Below, piece after piece: positions 30,830-39,030 of a stretch of 56,730 nt of DNA. This DNA is from Microbacterium sp. 70-16 (GTDB lineage Bacteria; Actinomycetota; Actinomycetes; Actinomycetales; Microbacteriaceae), in assembly GCF_001898315.1 (NCBI RefSeq), contig NZ_MKTQ01000018.1, positions 1-56,730 of the forward strand, in the 5' to 3' direction. The position numbers and the translations under genes were made by a program. Each line of letters opens with the position of its first letter. Position 1 is the first letter of the stretch. The notes beneath the pieces are model-generated. The model saw nothing but the letters and a program-made list of their open reading frames with translations. It was not told where the DNA came from and did no database searches.

Positions 30830-32027
30830 GCCGAGGATCCGGGCCGGCGAGATCGGCGCCGTGCAGATCACGAAGCTCGCCGGAGGCCGCGTCCGCGCTC
30901 GCGCCCGCATGCGCGACGACGCCGGCGAACTCCGGCAGCTCAAGGCCACGGGTGACACCGAAGAGGATGCGCGGGCCGAGCTGCGGCGTCTGGCGGGTTC
31001 GCTGACATCGGGCGGTGCAGGAGCGCTGACGGGGTTGAGTACGATCGCGGAGGCGGCCGATGCGTGGCTCGTGCAGGCGAACGCGCGCGCGGATGCCGGG
31101 AGCCTCGCGCACTCGACGCTCGAGTCCTACGAGTCCGCGGTGCGACTGGTGCTGAAGCCGGTGTGCGGTGCCGTCACGCTCGACCAGCTCACGGTCGGAC
31201 GGTGCGACCGGATCATCCAGAGCATCATGCGCGAGGGTTCGCTCTCGAAGGCCCGCAAGGCCCGCGCCGTGCTCGGACTGATCTGCGGCTACGCCGTTCG
31301 GGATGACGCGATCCCGCGCAATCCCGTCCGCGATGTGCAGCGGCTACCGATGCCGGAGAAGAAGACCTCGGTACTCACGCCCGAGCAGGTCGCCGCGATT
31401 CGGGACCTCATGCACAGGTGGCGGGCGACCGGTGGGCCAGGACCCAGACCGAACTACCGGGCGCTGATCGACGGCATGGACATCATGCTCGGCACCTCGG
31501 CACGCGTGGGGGAGTGCATCGGCCTGCGCCGCAAGGACGTCGATATGACCACCTCGCCGCCCACCGTCCTCGTCGACGGAACGATCGTGAGCACCAAGAA
31601 GCAAGGGCTGCACCGCAAGAATGCGCCCAAGCGTGCGCGGCAGCGTCGACGTATCGCGCTGCCGGCTCTGGCTGCCGCCGCCGTCCGCAGTCGGCTCGTG
31701 CTCGCGGGGCCGGGGGAGGACGCGTTCCTCTTCCCGACGAGAACGGGCCGGCCGATGAGCGTGAGCAACTACGAGCGACTGCTGCGCACCTTCGTAGAAG
31801 ACCACACGGCGGAGCTCACGGAGTTGGGCGTCGACGTCGACGAGTTCACGACGCATCTCTATCGACGGACGACGGCGACTCTCGTCGAACGCGCCGCGGG
31901 TATCACGCTCGCCTCGCGTCTGCTCGGGCACGCGAACGAGCAGATCACACGTGCGAGCTACGTCGTCTCCGCCGTCGAAGTCGACCCCATCACGATCGAC
32001 ATCCTCGACGAAGTCCTCGGATCCTGA
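30822..32027 (+). CDS. Tyrosine-type site-specific integrase
   Basis: A 401-residue phage-type integrase. The N-terminal arm-binding part (GRVRARARMRDDAGELRQLKATG) is followed by a SAM-like core-binding domain. The catalytic domain has the first Arg in GTSARVGECIGL, HLYRR as the HxxR box, LLGHANEQITRASY giving the second His and the nucleophilic Tyr. All catalytic residues are present, so the enzyme appears active. The adjoining tRNA-Gln fragment suggests that it targets, or once targeted, a tRNA gene. Confidence 0.93.
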   Translation: MPRPRIRAGEIGAVQITKLAGGRVRARARMRDDAGELRQLKATGDTEEDARAELRRLAGSLTSGGAGALTGLSTIAEAADAWLVQANARADAGSLAHSTLESYESAVRLVLKPVCGAVTLDQLTVGRCDRIIQSIMREGSLSKARKARAVLGLICGYAVRDDAIPRNPVRDVQRLPMPEKKTSVLTPEQVAAIRDLMHRWRATGGPGPRPNYRALIDGMDIMLGTSARVGECIGLRRKDVDMTTSPPTVLVDGTIVSTKKQGLHRKNAPKRARQRRRIALPALAAAAVRSRLVLAGPGEDAFLFPTRTGRPMSVSNYERLLRTFVEDHTAELTELGVDVDEFTTHLYRRTTATLVERAAGITLASRLLGHANEQITRASYVVSAVEVDPITIDILDEVLGS

Positions 32028-32046
32028 CAGACAAGGAAGGTGCATC

Positions 32047-32688
32047 ATGCGCACAGGACGACCGCCCCTCGAATGGGGCACGCACGGCGAGATCACCACC
32101 CGCACCGTCGCCAGCGGTTACGTCCGTGCCAGTGCACGGGTGCGGCTGTGGGATGGAGAACTCCAACGGATGACCGCCACCGCAAGCACAGCGTCAGACG
32201 CGCGCGCATTCCTGCAACACCGAATCGCCGAGCGACTTCGGTTCTCGGAGCTCGACGCGTGGCGATATCTCACGCCGGACGACCCCTTCGACGAACTCGC
32301 GCACATGTGGCTCGGCGACCTGCAGTGGGACTCGGATGTGAGCGGGTCCACGCATGCCCGATGTGAGCGCGTCGTTCGAACGCAGCTCCAGCCGGCCTTC
32401 GGAAAGTTCAAGATCCGCGAGCTCACCGCGGAGCGGATTGAACAGCGCCTTGCCAGTCAGAGAGTTCAGTCGGAGAAGGTCGTCGCCTCCTCGCGCGGGG
32501 TGATCGAGTTGCTCCTGGACTTCGCGGTCGGCGAGGGCGTCATCAGATCGAACCCGATGGTGGTCTCGGAAGACGACGCGGCGCTGTCGCATCTTGGCGA
32601 TCTCGACACGCACCGGGAGATCGTTCGTGGACGGATCGAACTCCTCCGTGGAGATCAGCGACGCGAAATGCGCGGTGCCGACGACTGA
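32047..32688 (+). pseudogene. Truncated integrase: arm- and core-binding domains only
   Basis: A 213-residue frame starting MRTGRPPLEWGTHGEI with an AAGGAAGG ribosome-binding site. The first 65 residues resemble the arm-binding domain of integrases, then DPFDELAHMWLGDLQWDSDV...RVVRTQLQPAFGKFKIRELTAERIEQRL is the core-binding SAM-like domain and GVIELLLDFAVGEGVIRSNPMV its end. The catalytic domain with Arg, HxxR and Tyr is absent. It follows the intact integrase by 19 nt but is not a copy of it. A degraded second integrase is likely; a retained DNA-binding regulator is possible. Confidence 0.75.
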
Positions 32689-32740
32689 GGTGGCTACGTT
32701 ACGAGGCGGTGCGCCGCACCACGGCAGACCCGCGCGCAGG

Positions 32741-32790
32741 TTTCGAACCGGCGGCAAGGGGTCGCAGGTTCAAATTCTCGGCGCGTGGTG
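32741..32790 (+). other. tRNA-like fragment ending in a T-loop
   Basis: GGGGTCGCAGGTTCAAAT (32758-32775) matches the variable region, T-stem and T-loop of common tRNAs, but the following TCTCG does not pair with GCAGG. The sequence thus leaves the tRNA pattern inside the T-loop. The rest of the 294-nt gap 32689-32982 has no gene; its right end carries the HigB operator. Confidence 0.42.
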
Positions 32791-32952
32791 CGCAAGCTGC
32801 GGAAAGTCAACCGACGCCGAGGGTGGCGCAGCCACGCCGATCTGAACCCGTCATCGAGAACTCACCGAATTGACTTGACTGCCTGACCAAGCCCTGGCAG
32901 GCGCGGAAGCCCGGCTCGACCAGTCCGTCACTGATGAGTTCGCGCTCGTGCA

Positions 32953-32976
32953 TCTAGACCCTGCATGGTCTAGACT
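32953..32976 (+). promoter_or_regulatory. Operator and leaderless promoter of the HigB-HigA module
   Basis: TCTAGACC and GGTCTAGA are perfect 8-bp arms with a 6-nt centre. The right arm overlaps TAGACT (32971-32976), the -10 element that ends 6 nt before the GTG start of the toxin. Repression would mask the promoter. Confidence 0.72.
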
Positions 32977-32982
32977 TTGGGC

Positions 32983-33333
32983 GTGTGGAGCGTTGACATC
33001 GAGCTGATCGCTGGCTGGCTCGCATCACTGGATCAGGGCTCTCGAGAGCAAGTCGTCGCGGCGATCGAACTCCTGGAGGAACGTGGTCCTCAACTGGGGC
33101 GACCGATCGTTGACACGGTCGTGGGATCCCGTCACAAGAATATGAAAGAGCTTCGTCCGGGCTCTACGGGTCGTTCAGAACTGCGTGCGCTCTTCGCCTT
33201 CGACTCGAAGCGATCGGCGATCATGCTCATCGCGGGCGACAAAGCTGGGAACTGGACCCGCTGGTACAAGAAGAACATTCCGTTGGCCGACGACCTTTTC
33301 GACCAGCACATCCGCAGATTGAGAGAGGAGTGA
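32983..33333 (+). CDS. HigB/RelE-type toxin
   Basis: A 116-residue RelE-superfamily toxin of the HigB branch: ELIAGWLASLDQGSREQVVAAIELLEERGPQLGRPIVDTV, HKNMKELRPGSTGRSELRALFAFDSKRSAIMLIAGDK and WTRWYKKNIPLADDLFDQHI are all characteristic. It should cleave mRNA on the ribosome. The toxin precedes the antitoxin, the usual hig order. GTG at 32983 is chosen by the leaderless promoter spacing; a TTG two codons earlier lies within it. Confidence 0.92.
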   Translation: MWSVDIELIAGWLASLDQGSREQVVAAIELLEERGPQLGRPIVDTVVGSRHKNMKELRPGSTGRSELRALFAFDSKRSAIMLIAGDKAGNWTRWYKKNIPLADDLFDQHIRRLREE

Positions 33334-33644
33334 CCGAGATGGCAATGTCTTTGAAGGAGTTCGTCGCCGACCATCCCGTGGATCGGGAGCGCGTCGACGC
33401 ACACAAGGAGCGGATGCTCGCCGAGGTTCGCGCCTATCGTCTGCGTGAACTGCGCGAGCAGGCAGGCCTGACGCAGGCCCAACTTGCGGAGCGGATCGGC
33501 GTCGGACAGCGCCAGGTGTCCAAGATCGAACACGGCGACCTCGAAAGCGCGAAGATCGGGACCATTCGCAGCTACCTTGAAGCCGTCGGCGGCGGCCTCG
33601 CCATTGAGTATGTCGTCGGAGATGAGCGAGTTCAGGTCGCCTGA
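33330..33644 (+). CDS. HigA-type XRE antitoxin
   Basis: A 104-residue protein with an XRE helix-turn-helix: LRELREQAGLTQAQLAERIGVGQRQVSKIEHGDLESAKIGTIRSYLEAVGG. It neutralises HigB and represses the shared promoter. GTG at 33330 overlaps the toxin stop (GTGA); ATG three codons later is possible. GAGAGGAG provides a ribosome-binding site. Confidence 0.92.
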   Translation: MTEMAMSLKEFVADHPVDRERVDAHKERMLAEVRAYRLRELREQAGLTQAQLAERIGVGQRQVSKIEHGDLESAKIGTIRSYLEAVGGGLAIEYVVGDERVQVA

Positions 33645-33698
33645 CGGGATGATCGCGGAAGCTGACGTGACGCGCGTCGCGATGCCGGCCCGCACGCG

Positions 33699-33729
33699 GA
33701 CTGCATGCAGGGGGTCAGGGGTTCGAGTC
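33699..33729 (+). other. tRNA-Ala-like fragment
   Basis: CTGCATGCAG resembles the right part of the anticodon arm of tRNA-Ala. GGGGTCAGGGGTTCGAGTC then matches its variable region, T-stem and T-loop. The sequence diverges directly after the T-loop (GCTGAG instead of CCCCT), and no 5' half is present. It is the third tRNA-like scrap within 3.3 kb. Confidence 0.55.
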
Positions 33730-33787
33730 GCTGAGTGAGCGCCCGCCGCGGACGCCACTCGGCAGGGTCAGCGGATCTCGACCCGCA

Positions 33788-33803
33788 GCCGGTTTGAACC
33801 GGC
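33788..33803. terminator. Hairpin past the end of the CoA-disulfide reductase gene
   Basis: GCCGGTTTGAACCGGC is a near-perfect 16-nt palindrome lying 20 nt past the stop of the minus-strand gene that ends at 33823. There is no T-tract, so termination is uncertain. Confidence 0.45.
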
Positions 33804-33822
33804 GCTAAGGCGTGGACTGCGG

Positions 33823-36300
33823 TCAGATGAAGAGCGTCGTTCCGGACTTCTGAGCCTCGGTGAGGAAGGTCGCCACGCCGCCCAGTTCGACGCCGTCGAG
33901 AAGGTCCGACTCGGCGATGCCGAGCAGGTCCATCGTCATGGTGCAGCCAATAAGGCGCGCCCCGCCGTCACGGGCGGCGGTCATGAGCTCGGGCAGCGTC
34001 TGGACCGAATGCTCCTTCATGACGTGCTTGATCATGGCCGGACCCATTCCCGCCATGTTCATCTGCGACAGCGGGAGCTTCTCAGGGCCGGACGGCATCA
34101 TCATGCCGAACATGCGGTCGAGCGCCGACTTGTCGCGCACCGGCGGGTTCTCACGACGAAGGGCGTTCAGGCCCCAGAAGGTGAAGAACATCGACACCTT
34201 CTGTCCCATCGCGATCGCCCCGTTGGCGATGATGAACGACGCGAGGACCTTGTCGAGGTCGCCCGAGAAGACGACGAACGAGACCTGGTCCTTCGTCTGG
34301 AGCGCCGGGGCGGATGCCACTGCCCCGCCCTTGCGGAACCGGGCGACGTAGCCCGGGCCCTCGGGGTCGAGCGAGAGCAGCTCGTGCCCCTTCGTCGACG
34401 CCCAGGCCGGACCGTCGTGGGCGAATCCGGGGTCGGAGACGTGCACGACGACGTCGTCGCCGGCATCCAGCGTGTCGATCGTCTGCGACAGCTTCATGAT
34501 CGGACCGGGGCACGCCAGGCCCGTGCAGTCGAGGTCGACGACCTCGCCGGTGCCCTGCGCGACCGCCGCGAGCTCCACGCCCTCGGCGTAGGGGATCTCG
34601 GCGGCGTGCGGCTCGATGCGCGACTGTTCGAGGTCGTGCCAGAAGCGGAACGTGTGCGATCCGCCCGACAGCGTCTTGACGTCGGCGAAGCCCCGCTGCA
34701 CGAGGCTGCGGTAGGCGAGGTAGCTGCGGAAGCCGACGGCGCAGTACAGGCGCACGGGCACGGAGGGGTCCCAACTCACGCTCGCCTCGCGCAGCGTCGG
34801 CAGCGGCACGTTCTCGGCGCCCGGGATGTGCCAGATGTCGTACTCCTCGCGGGTGCGCACGTCGATGATGCGGGCACCGTCGACGGCGGCGGGGAAATCC
34901 TGCGCGTACCAGAGCTTCAGGTCGCCCTTGAGGACGTTCGTCGCGAGGAAGCCGGCCATGTTGACCGGGTCCTTCGCCGAGCCGAACGGCGGCGCGTAGG
35001 CGAGTTCGAAGCCCTCGAGGTCGTGGACGGTGGCGCCCATCCGGATCGCGGTGGCGAACACGTCGAGGCGCTTGTCGACGCCGTCGAAGCCCGCGATCTG
35101 CGCCCCCAGCAGCAGGCCCGTCTCGGGCGCGAAGAGCACCTTGATGTGCATCATCGCCGTGCCCGGGTAGTAGCCGGCGTGACCCGACGGGTGCAGGTGG
35201 ACGGTGAGGTACGCCATCCCGGCCTGCACCAGCTGGCGCTCGGTGGCGCCGGTCGCACCCGCGGTCATCTCGAAGACCTTGACGACCGATGTGCCCTGTG
35301 TCGAGAGGTACTCGGTGTCGCGTCCGCAGATGCTCTCGGCCGCGACGCGCGCCTGGCGGTTCGCGGGGCCGGCGAGCGGCGTGATCCACGTGCCGGGCAG
35401 CACCGTGTGCGGCGTCTCGACGGCGTCTCCCGCCGCCCAGATGTGCGGGTCGGAGGTGCGCATGTGGGTGTCGACCACGATGCCACCGCGCGACCCCATG
35501 GCCAGTCCCGCGTCGCGGGCGAGCGAGACGTTGGGCCGGACGCCCGCCGACAGCACGACGAGGTCGGCCTCGAGGGTCGTCCCGCTGTTGAGCTCAACCC
35601 GGACGCCCCCGTCGGTGCGAGCCGTGAACGCCGCCGCGGCGGTGCCGAGGTGCAGCTCGACCCCGCGGCCGCGCACGTGCTGCTCGACGGGGATCGACAC
35701 CTCCTTGTCCAGCGGCGGGAGGATCTGATTGGCGATCTCGACGATCGCGACCTCGGCGCCGCGGTGCCGGAAGTTCTCCGCCATCTCGACCCCGATGTAG
35801 CCCGCGCCGATGACGACGGTGCGGACGGTGCGGCCGGCGACCTTCGCCTGCACGATCGCGGCATCCAGGTGCGCCTTGATGCGGTCCATGTCCTCCACGT
35901 TGCGCAGGACATGGATGCCGGGCAGGTCGGCCCCCGGCAGCGAGAGCTGCACCGGATCGGCCCCGGCGCACAGGGCGAGGGAGTCGTAGGCCTCGGTGTA
36001 CTCGCGGCCGGTCTTCACGTCGCGCACCGTCACGGTCCGCGCGACGGGATCGAGCGCGACAACTTCGCTGTCGATCCGCACGTCGAGATCGAGCGCCTCG
36101 CGCAGGCTCTCCGGTGTCTGCAGCAGCAGACGACTGCGATCGGCGATGACGCCGCCGATGTGGTACGGGAGGCCGCAGTTCGCGAACGACACGTAGTCGC
36201 CCCGCTCCAGCACGACGATCTCCGCAGATTCGTTCAGACGCCGCGCCCGCGCAGCGACAGATGCTCCCCCGGCGACTCCGCCGACGACGACGAGCTTCAT
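33823..36300 (-). CDS. CoA-disulfide reductase fused to rhodanese, TusA and DsrE-like domains
   Basis: An 825-residue four-domain enzyme for reactive sulfur. Residues 1-445: FAD/NAD flavoprotein (GGVAGGASVAARARR; active Cys42 in SFANCGLPY; GAGYIGVEMAE; WAAGDAVE) like CoA-disulfide/persulfide reductases. About 470-560: rhodanese (IIDVRTREEYDIWHIPGAENVP; active Cys in LYCAVGFRSYLAYR). About 590-660: TusA-like (DLDCTGLACPGPIMKLSQ). About 670-825: DsrE-like, ending ARLIGCTMTMDLLGI. Together they could reduce a persulfide and pass the sulfane sulfur along. ATG at 36300 with GGGAGGAAG. Own promoter with a CstR-like operator; separated by a terminator from the operon upstream. Confidence 0.93.
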   Translation of the reverse strand: MKLVVVGGVAGGASVAARARRLNESAEIVVLERGDYVSFANCGLPYHIGGVIADRSRLLLQTPESLREALDLDVRIDSEVVALDPVARTVTVRDVKTGREYTEAYDSLALCAGADPVQLSLPGADLPGIHVLRNVEDMDRIKAHLDAAIVQAKVAGRTVRTVVIGAGYIGVEMAENFRHRGAEVAIVEIANQILPPLDKEVSIPVEQHVRGRGVELHLGTAAAAFTARTDGGVRVELNSGTTLEADLVVLSAGVRPNVSLARDAGLAMGSRGGIVVDTHMRTSDPHIWAAGDAVETPHTVLPGTWITPLAGPANRQARVAAESICGRDTEYLSTQGTSVVKVFEMTAGATGATERQLVQAGMAYLTVHLHPSGHAGYYPGTAMMHIKVLFAPETGLLLGAQIAGFDGVDKRLDVFATAIRMGATVHDLEGFELAYAPPFGSAKDPVNMAGFLATNVLKGDLKLWYAQDFPAAVDGARIIDVRTREEYDIWHIPGAENVPLPTLREASVSWDPSVPVRLYCAVGFRSYLAYRSLVQRGFADVKTLSGGSHTFRFWHDLEQSRIEPHAAEIPYAEGVELAAVAQGTGEVVDLDCTGLACPGPIMKLSQTIDTLDAGDDVVVHVSDPGFAHDGPAWASTKGHELLSLDPEGPGYVARFRKGGAVASAPALQTKDQVSFVVFSGDLDKVLASFIIANGAIAMGQKVSMFFTFWGLNALRRENPPVRDKSALDRMFGMMMPSGPEKLPLSQMNMAGMGPAMIKHVMKEHSVQTLPELMTAARDGGARLIGCTMTMDLLGIAESDLLDGVELGGVATFLTEAQKSGTTLFI

Positions 36301-36325
36301 GACTTCCTCCCGGTGTGGTCTGACC

Positions 36326-36349
36326 ATACCAATATACCCCTAGCCGTAT
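36326..36349 (-). promoter_or_regulatory. Promoter and CstR-type operator of the CoA-disulfide reductase gene
   Basis: On the minus strand, ATACGGCTAGGGGTATATTGG contains GGGGTAT, one half of the CsoR/CstR consensus, with a degenerate partner half (ATACGGC). TATATT is a good -10 element overlapping it. Repression by the CstR-like protein encoded at 36784 is inferred. Confidence 0.6.
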
Positions 36350-36525
36350 CCAAACGGAAGTGAGAAACGACTGGCGAGTGCTATGCCGGGAGGTGAACCA
36401 CCAAATCACAGCCTGTGCGGCTCGCCGACGATGACATCCACGCGCAGTACACGATTGACCCACCGGAGGGGTAAGCGGCGACCGTGCGGCAGACGGTACG
36501 CAGCACCCGCCGCGCCGACGATGAA

Positions 36526-36567
36526 AACCCCGCCCGGGGGCGTCACGGCGACGACCCTGGCGGGGTT
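36526..36567 (-). terminator. Rho-independent terminator of the sulfur-response operon
   Basis: On the minus strand AACCCCGCC pairs perfectly with GGCGGGGTT and is followed by TTC. It is 26 nt past the stop of the small gene at 36593. The remainder of the gap 36301-36592 holds only the next promoter. Confidence 0.78.
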
Positions 36568-36592
36568 CAACGGGGCAGGCGCTCCGCTGGGC

Positions 36593-36754
36593 TCAGCGAC
36601 CGAAGAGCTTGGCGAAGAAGCCGTTGCCCGGCTCGTTCTGGTGCCCCTGGCAGCGCTGCGCGGCGGGGACGCCGCGCATGACCTGGTCGACATGCTGGCC
36701 GCATCCGGACCAGGTCGTCTTGCTGCACTTGCGGCAGGTGACTGCATAACACAT
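36593..36754 (-). CDS. Tiny cysteine-rich protein (53 aa), MCxxVTCxxCxKxTWxGCGQH family
   Basis: A 53-residue protein with MCYAVTCRKCSKTTWSGCGQ at its start, then HVDQVMRGVPAAQRCQGH. Its cysteines (C2, C7, C10, C18, C35) and the two His (H21, H38) suggest a small zinc ribbon. A short charged and aromatic tail (NGFFAKLFGR) follows. I recognise the type as a widespread small actinobacterial protein of unknown function. A second member opens the same operon (39828-39962). ATG at 36754, 29 nt after the CstR gene; last gene before the terminator. Confidence 0.78.
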   Translation of the reverse strand: MCYAVTCRKCSKTTWSGCGQHVDQVMRGVPAAQRCQGHQNEPGNGFFAKLFGR

Positions 36755-36783
36755 GAGTTCTTCCGTCCTTCTTGGTTCAGCGC

Positions 36784-37059
36784 TCAGGCGAGCATGAGGA
36801 AGAGTTTCTCGAGCTCTTCGGTGGTGAGACCTTGCTGGTCGCGGGCGGCATCGGGGTCGGCGATGCAGTCCTTCATCGCGGTCGACACGATCGCGAAGCC
36901 GGCACGGTCGAGCGCGCTCGAGACGGCCGAGAGCTGGGTGACGACATCGCGGCAGGGGCTCTCGGCTTCGACAGCCGCGATGACCGCGTCGAGCTGTCCG
37001 CGGGCGCGGCGCAGGCGGTTGACGATGCGCTTCTGCGCCTCGGGGTCGGTCGTGGGCAT
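36784..37059 (-). CDS. cstR: CsoR-family repressor with CstR (persulfide-sensing) signature
   Basis: A 91-residue CsoR/RcnR-fold repressor: EAQKRIVNRLRRARGQLDAVIAAVE is the first helix, Cys36 in SPCRDVVTQLSAV and Cys65 in AMKDCIAD the conserved pair. Copper-sensing CsoR has Cys36-His61-Cys65; here residue 61 is Ala. The remaining two cysteines match CstR, which forms di- or trisulfide links when persulfides accumulate. Neighbours are all sulfur-transfer genes, which supports this. ATG at 37059 with AAGGGA; a TTG five codons earlier is unlikely. Probable regulator of both promoters of the island. Confidence 0.85.
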   Translation of the reverse strand: MPTTDPEAQKRIVNRLRRARGQLDAVIAAVEAESPCRDVVTQLSAVSSALDRAGFAIVSTAMKDCIADPDAARDQQGLTTEELEKLFLMLA

Positions 37060-37070
37060 GGGAGGTCCCT

Positions 37071-37346
37071 TCAAGGTCGGGAGTGGATGTCGATGGGCTG
37101 TCGGGCTTCGTCGTAGCCGAGGGTATTGACGGGAGCGGGCTCTTCACGGGAGCGGAGCAGCTGCGTCGGGCACCAGCCCGTGAGCGCACCGATCGCGAGG
37201 AACGTCGCGCACACGGCAGCAGGGATTGCGCACCAGAGCTGATCGAGCGAACTCAACGAAATCGCCGTCAGGAACACCGAAGCGACCGCCATGAGCGTGC
37301 GCTCCGACCGGCTACGCGAGCATGCTGCCCCAGTGAGCCTACGCAC
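37071..37346 (-). CDS. DUF2892 (YgaP-like) small membrane protein
   Basis: A 91-residue protein with two hydrophobic helices: SERTLMAVASVFLTAISLSSL and WCAIPAAVCATFLAIGALTGWCP. DUF2892 is the membrane part of the E. coli rhodanese YgaP, so here it may anchor sulfur-transfer steps. Its cysteines lie close to the membrane faces. The GTG start at 37346 overlaps the end of the flavoprotein-rhodanese gene by 8 nt. Confidence 0.8.
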   Translation of the reverse strand: MRRLTGAACSRSRSERTLMAVASVFLTAISLSSLDQLWCAIPAAVCATFLAIGALTGWCPTQLLRSREEPAPVNTLGYDEARQPIDIHSRP

Positions 37347-39030
37347 GTGCGAGCACCTCGGGCCGCTCGAGCACGTCGGACTGACGTTCACCGAGCCAGG
37401 CCCGGAGCGTCAGCATGCCGCCCGACAGTGACGCGGAGTCGAAGCCCGACTGCGCGACGATGCGGTGGGCGATGGCTGACCGCACGCCTGACTGGCACAT
37501 GACCCGCACGGGGCGATCCGCGGCAGCGGCGCGCACCTCGTCGAGACGCTCGCGCAGCTCGGTGTGCGGGATGTTCAGCGACCCGGGGACGAACCCGGTC
37601 GCGTACTCGGCCCGGGTGCGCACGTCGAGGATCAGCGCGCTGTTGCGCATTTCGTCGAGCTGCTCGGGGTACCAGAGTGTCAGCGTGCCGGTCACGACGT
37701 TCTCGCCCACCATGCCGGTGAGGTTGACGGCGTCCTTCGCCTGCCCGTAGGGCGGCGAGTATGCGAGGTCGAGATCGATCAGGTCGTCGACGCGCATGCC
37801 GGCGCGGATCGCGGTGGCCAGGACGTCGATGCGCTTGTCGACACCCTCGGTGCCGACCGCCTGCGCGCCCAGCAGCAGGCCGTCCGACGCGCGGATCTGC
37901 ACGACCAGGTGCACCTGCGAGGCACCCGGGAAGTAGCCAGCATGCTGGTTCGGGTGCAGGTGGAGCGTGCGGTAGCCGATCCTCGCGGTATCCAGCGACG
38001 CGCGGTTCGCCCCAGTGAGGGCGGCGGTCAACTCGCCGACGCGCACGATCGCGGTGCCGACAGGTTGCGGCACCGCGCGTGCTTCGTCGGGTCGCAGGAT
38101 GTCGTCGGCGATCAGGCGACCCGCGCGGTTGGCGGGACCGGCGAGGGCGACAGGGCGACGGATGCCAGTGACGGCGTCGACCGAGACGGTGGCGTCTCCG
38201 GCGGCCCAGACACCCGGCGCCGACGTGCGGCCGTGGGCGTCGACCACGATGGCACCGCGCTCGCACACGATGCCGGCGGCCTCGAAGGGCGCCGTGTCGG
38301 GGCGCACGCCGACCGACAGCACGACGATGTCGGCCTCGAGCTGGGTGCCGTCGGCGAGCACGACGGTATCGGCATCCTCTCCGCGTTCCACCCTTGCTGC
38401 GGCGATGCCGGTGTGCACCGTGATGCCCAGCGCGACGAGCTGCTCGGTGACGAGCCAGGCGAGCTCGGTCTCGAGCGGCGGCAGCGGATGCGGGGCGAGT
38501 TCGACGATCGAGACGTCGAGGCCCTGCTGGGCGAGCGCCTCGGCGGCCTCGATGCCGATGAACCCGGCGCCGAGCACTACGGCGCGGCGGGCGCCGCCGA
38601 GCACCTGGTCGCGAAGCGCGATGGCGTCTTCGACCGTGCGCAGCGTGCGCACGCGCGGCGAGTCGAGCCCGGGCAGCGGTGGGCGCAGGGCCGACGCACC
38701 GGGCGAGAGCACGAGAGCGTCGTACGAGAGCTCGTACACGTCGTCCTCGGTGCGGACCGTGACGTTCTTCGCCGCGGTGTCGACCGCGATGACGTCGCTT
38801 CCGGTGCGCACGTCGAGGTCGAGCGCGGCCCGCAGCGACTGCGGGGTCTGTACGAGAAGCTTGCTCTCCTCGGTGATCTCACCGCCGACGAAGTACGGCA
38901 GACCGCAGTTGGCGAACGACACGTGTGCGCCACGCTCGAGCACGACGATCTCGGCGTTCTCGTCGAGCCTGCGGGCTCGCGCTGCGCTGCTCATCCCTCC
39001 GGCGACACCGCCGACCACAACGATCTTCAT
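37339..39030 (-). CDS. CoA-disulfide-reductase-like flavoprotein with C-terminal rhodanese
   Basis: A 563-residue protein. Residues 1-450: NAD(FAD)-dependent reductase (GGVAGGMSSAARARR; Cys42 in SFANCGLPYFVGG; GAGFIGIEAAEAL; WAAGDATVSVD). Then a rhodanese domain (LILDVRTRAEYATGFVPGSLNIP; active Cys in VMCQSGVRSAIAHR). It lacks the TusA and DsrE parts of its paralogue at 33823. Similar fusions reduce CoA persulfides or polysulfides. ATG at 39030 overlaps the thioredoxin stop; AAGGAGGTC is a strong ribosome-binding site. Confidence 0.93.
   Translation of the reverse strand: MKIVVVGGVAGGMSSAARARRLDENAEIVVLERGAHVSFANCGLPYFVGGEITEESKLLVQTPQSLRAALDLDVRTGSDVIAVDTAAKNVTVRTEDDVYELSYDALVLSPGASALRPPLPGLDSPRVRTLRTVEDAIALRDQVLGGARRAVVLGAGFIGIEAAEALAQQGLDVSIVELAPHPLPPLETELAWLVTEQLVALGITVHTGIAAARVERGEDADTVVLADGTQLEADIVVLSVGVRPDTAPFEAAGIVCERGAIVVDAHGRTSAPGVWAAGDATVSVDAVTGIRRPVALAGPANRAGRLIADDILRPDEARAVPQPVGTAIVRVGELTAALTGANRASLDTARIGYRTLHLHPNQHAGYFPGASQVHLVVQIRASDGLLLGAQAVGTEGVDKRIDVLATAIRAGMRVDDLIDLDLAYSPPYGQAKDAVNLTGMVGENVVTGTLTLWYPEQLDEMRNSALILDVRTRAEYATGFVPGSLNIPHTELRERLDEVRAAAADRPVRVMCQSGVRSAIAHRIVAQSGFDSASLSGGMLTLRAWLGERQSDVLERPEVLARA

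Noticed and set aside
30380..30958. Minus-strand frames covering the tRNA-Gln fragment
   Set aside because: The apparent protein sequence arises from reading through tRNA-derived DNA and the antisense of the xis gene.
34009..36363. A 784-codon open frame on the plus strand across the CoA-disulfide reductase gene
   Set aside because: Antisense shadow; the minus-strand frame has complete FAD, rhodanese, TusA and DsrE motifs.
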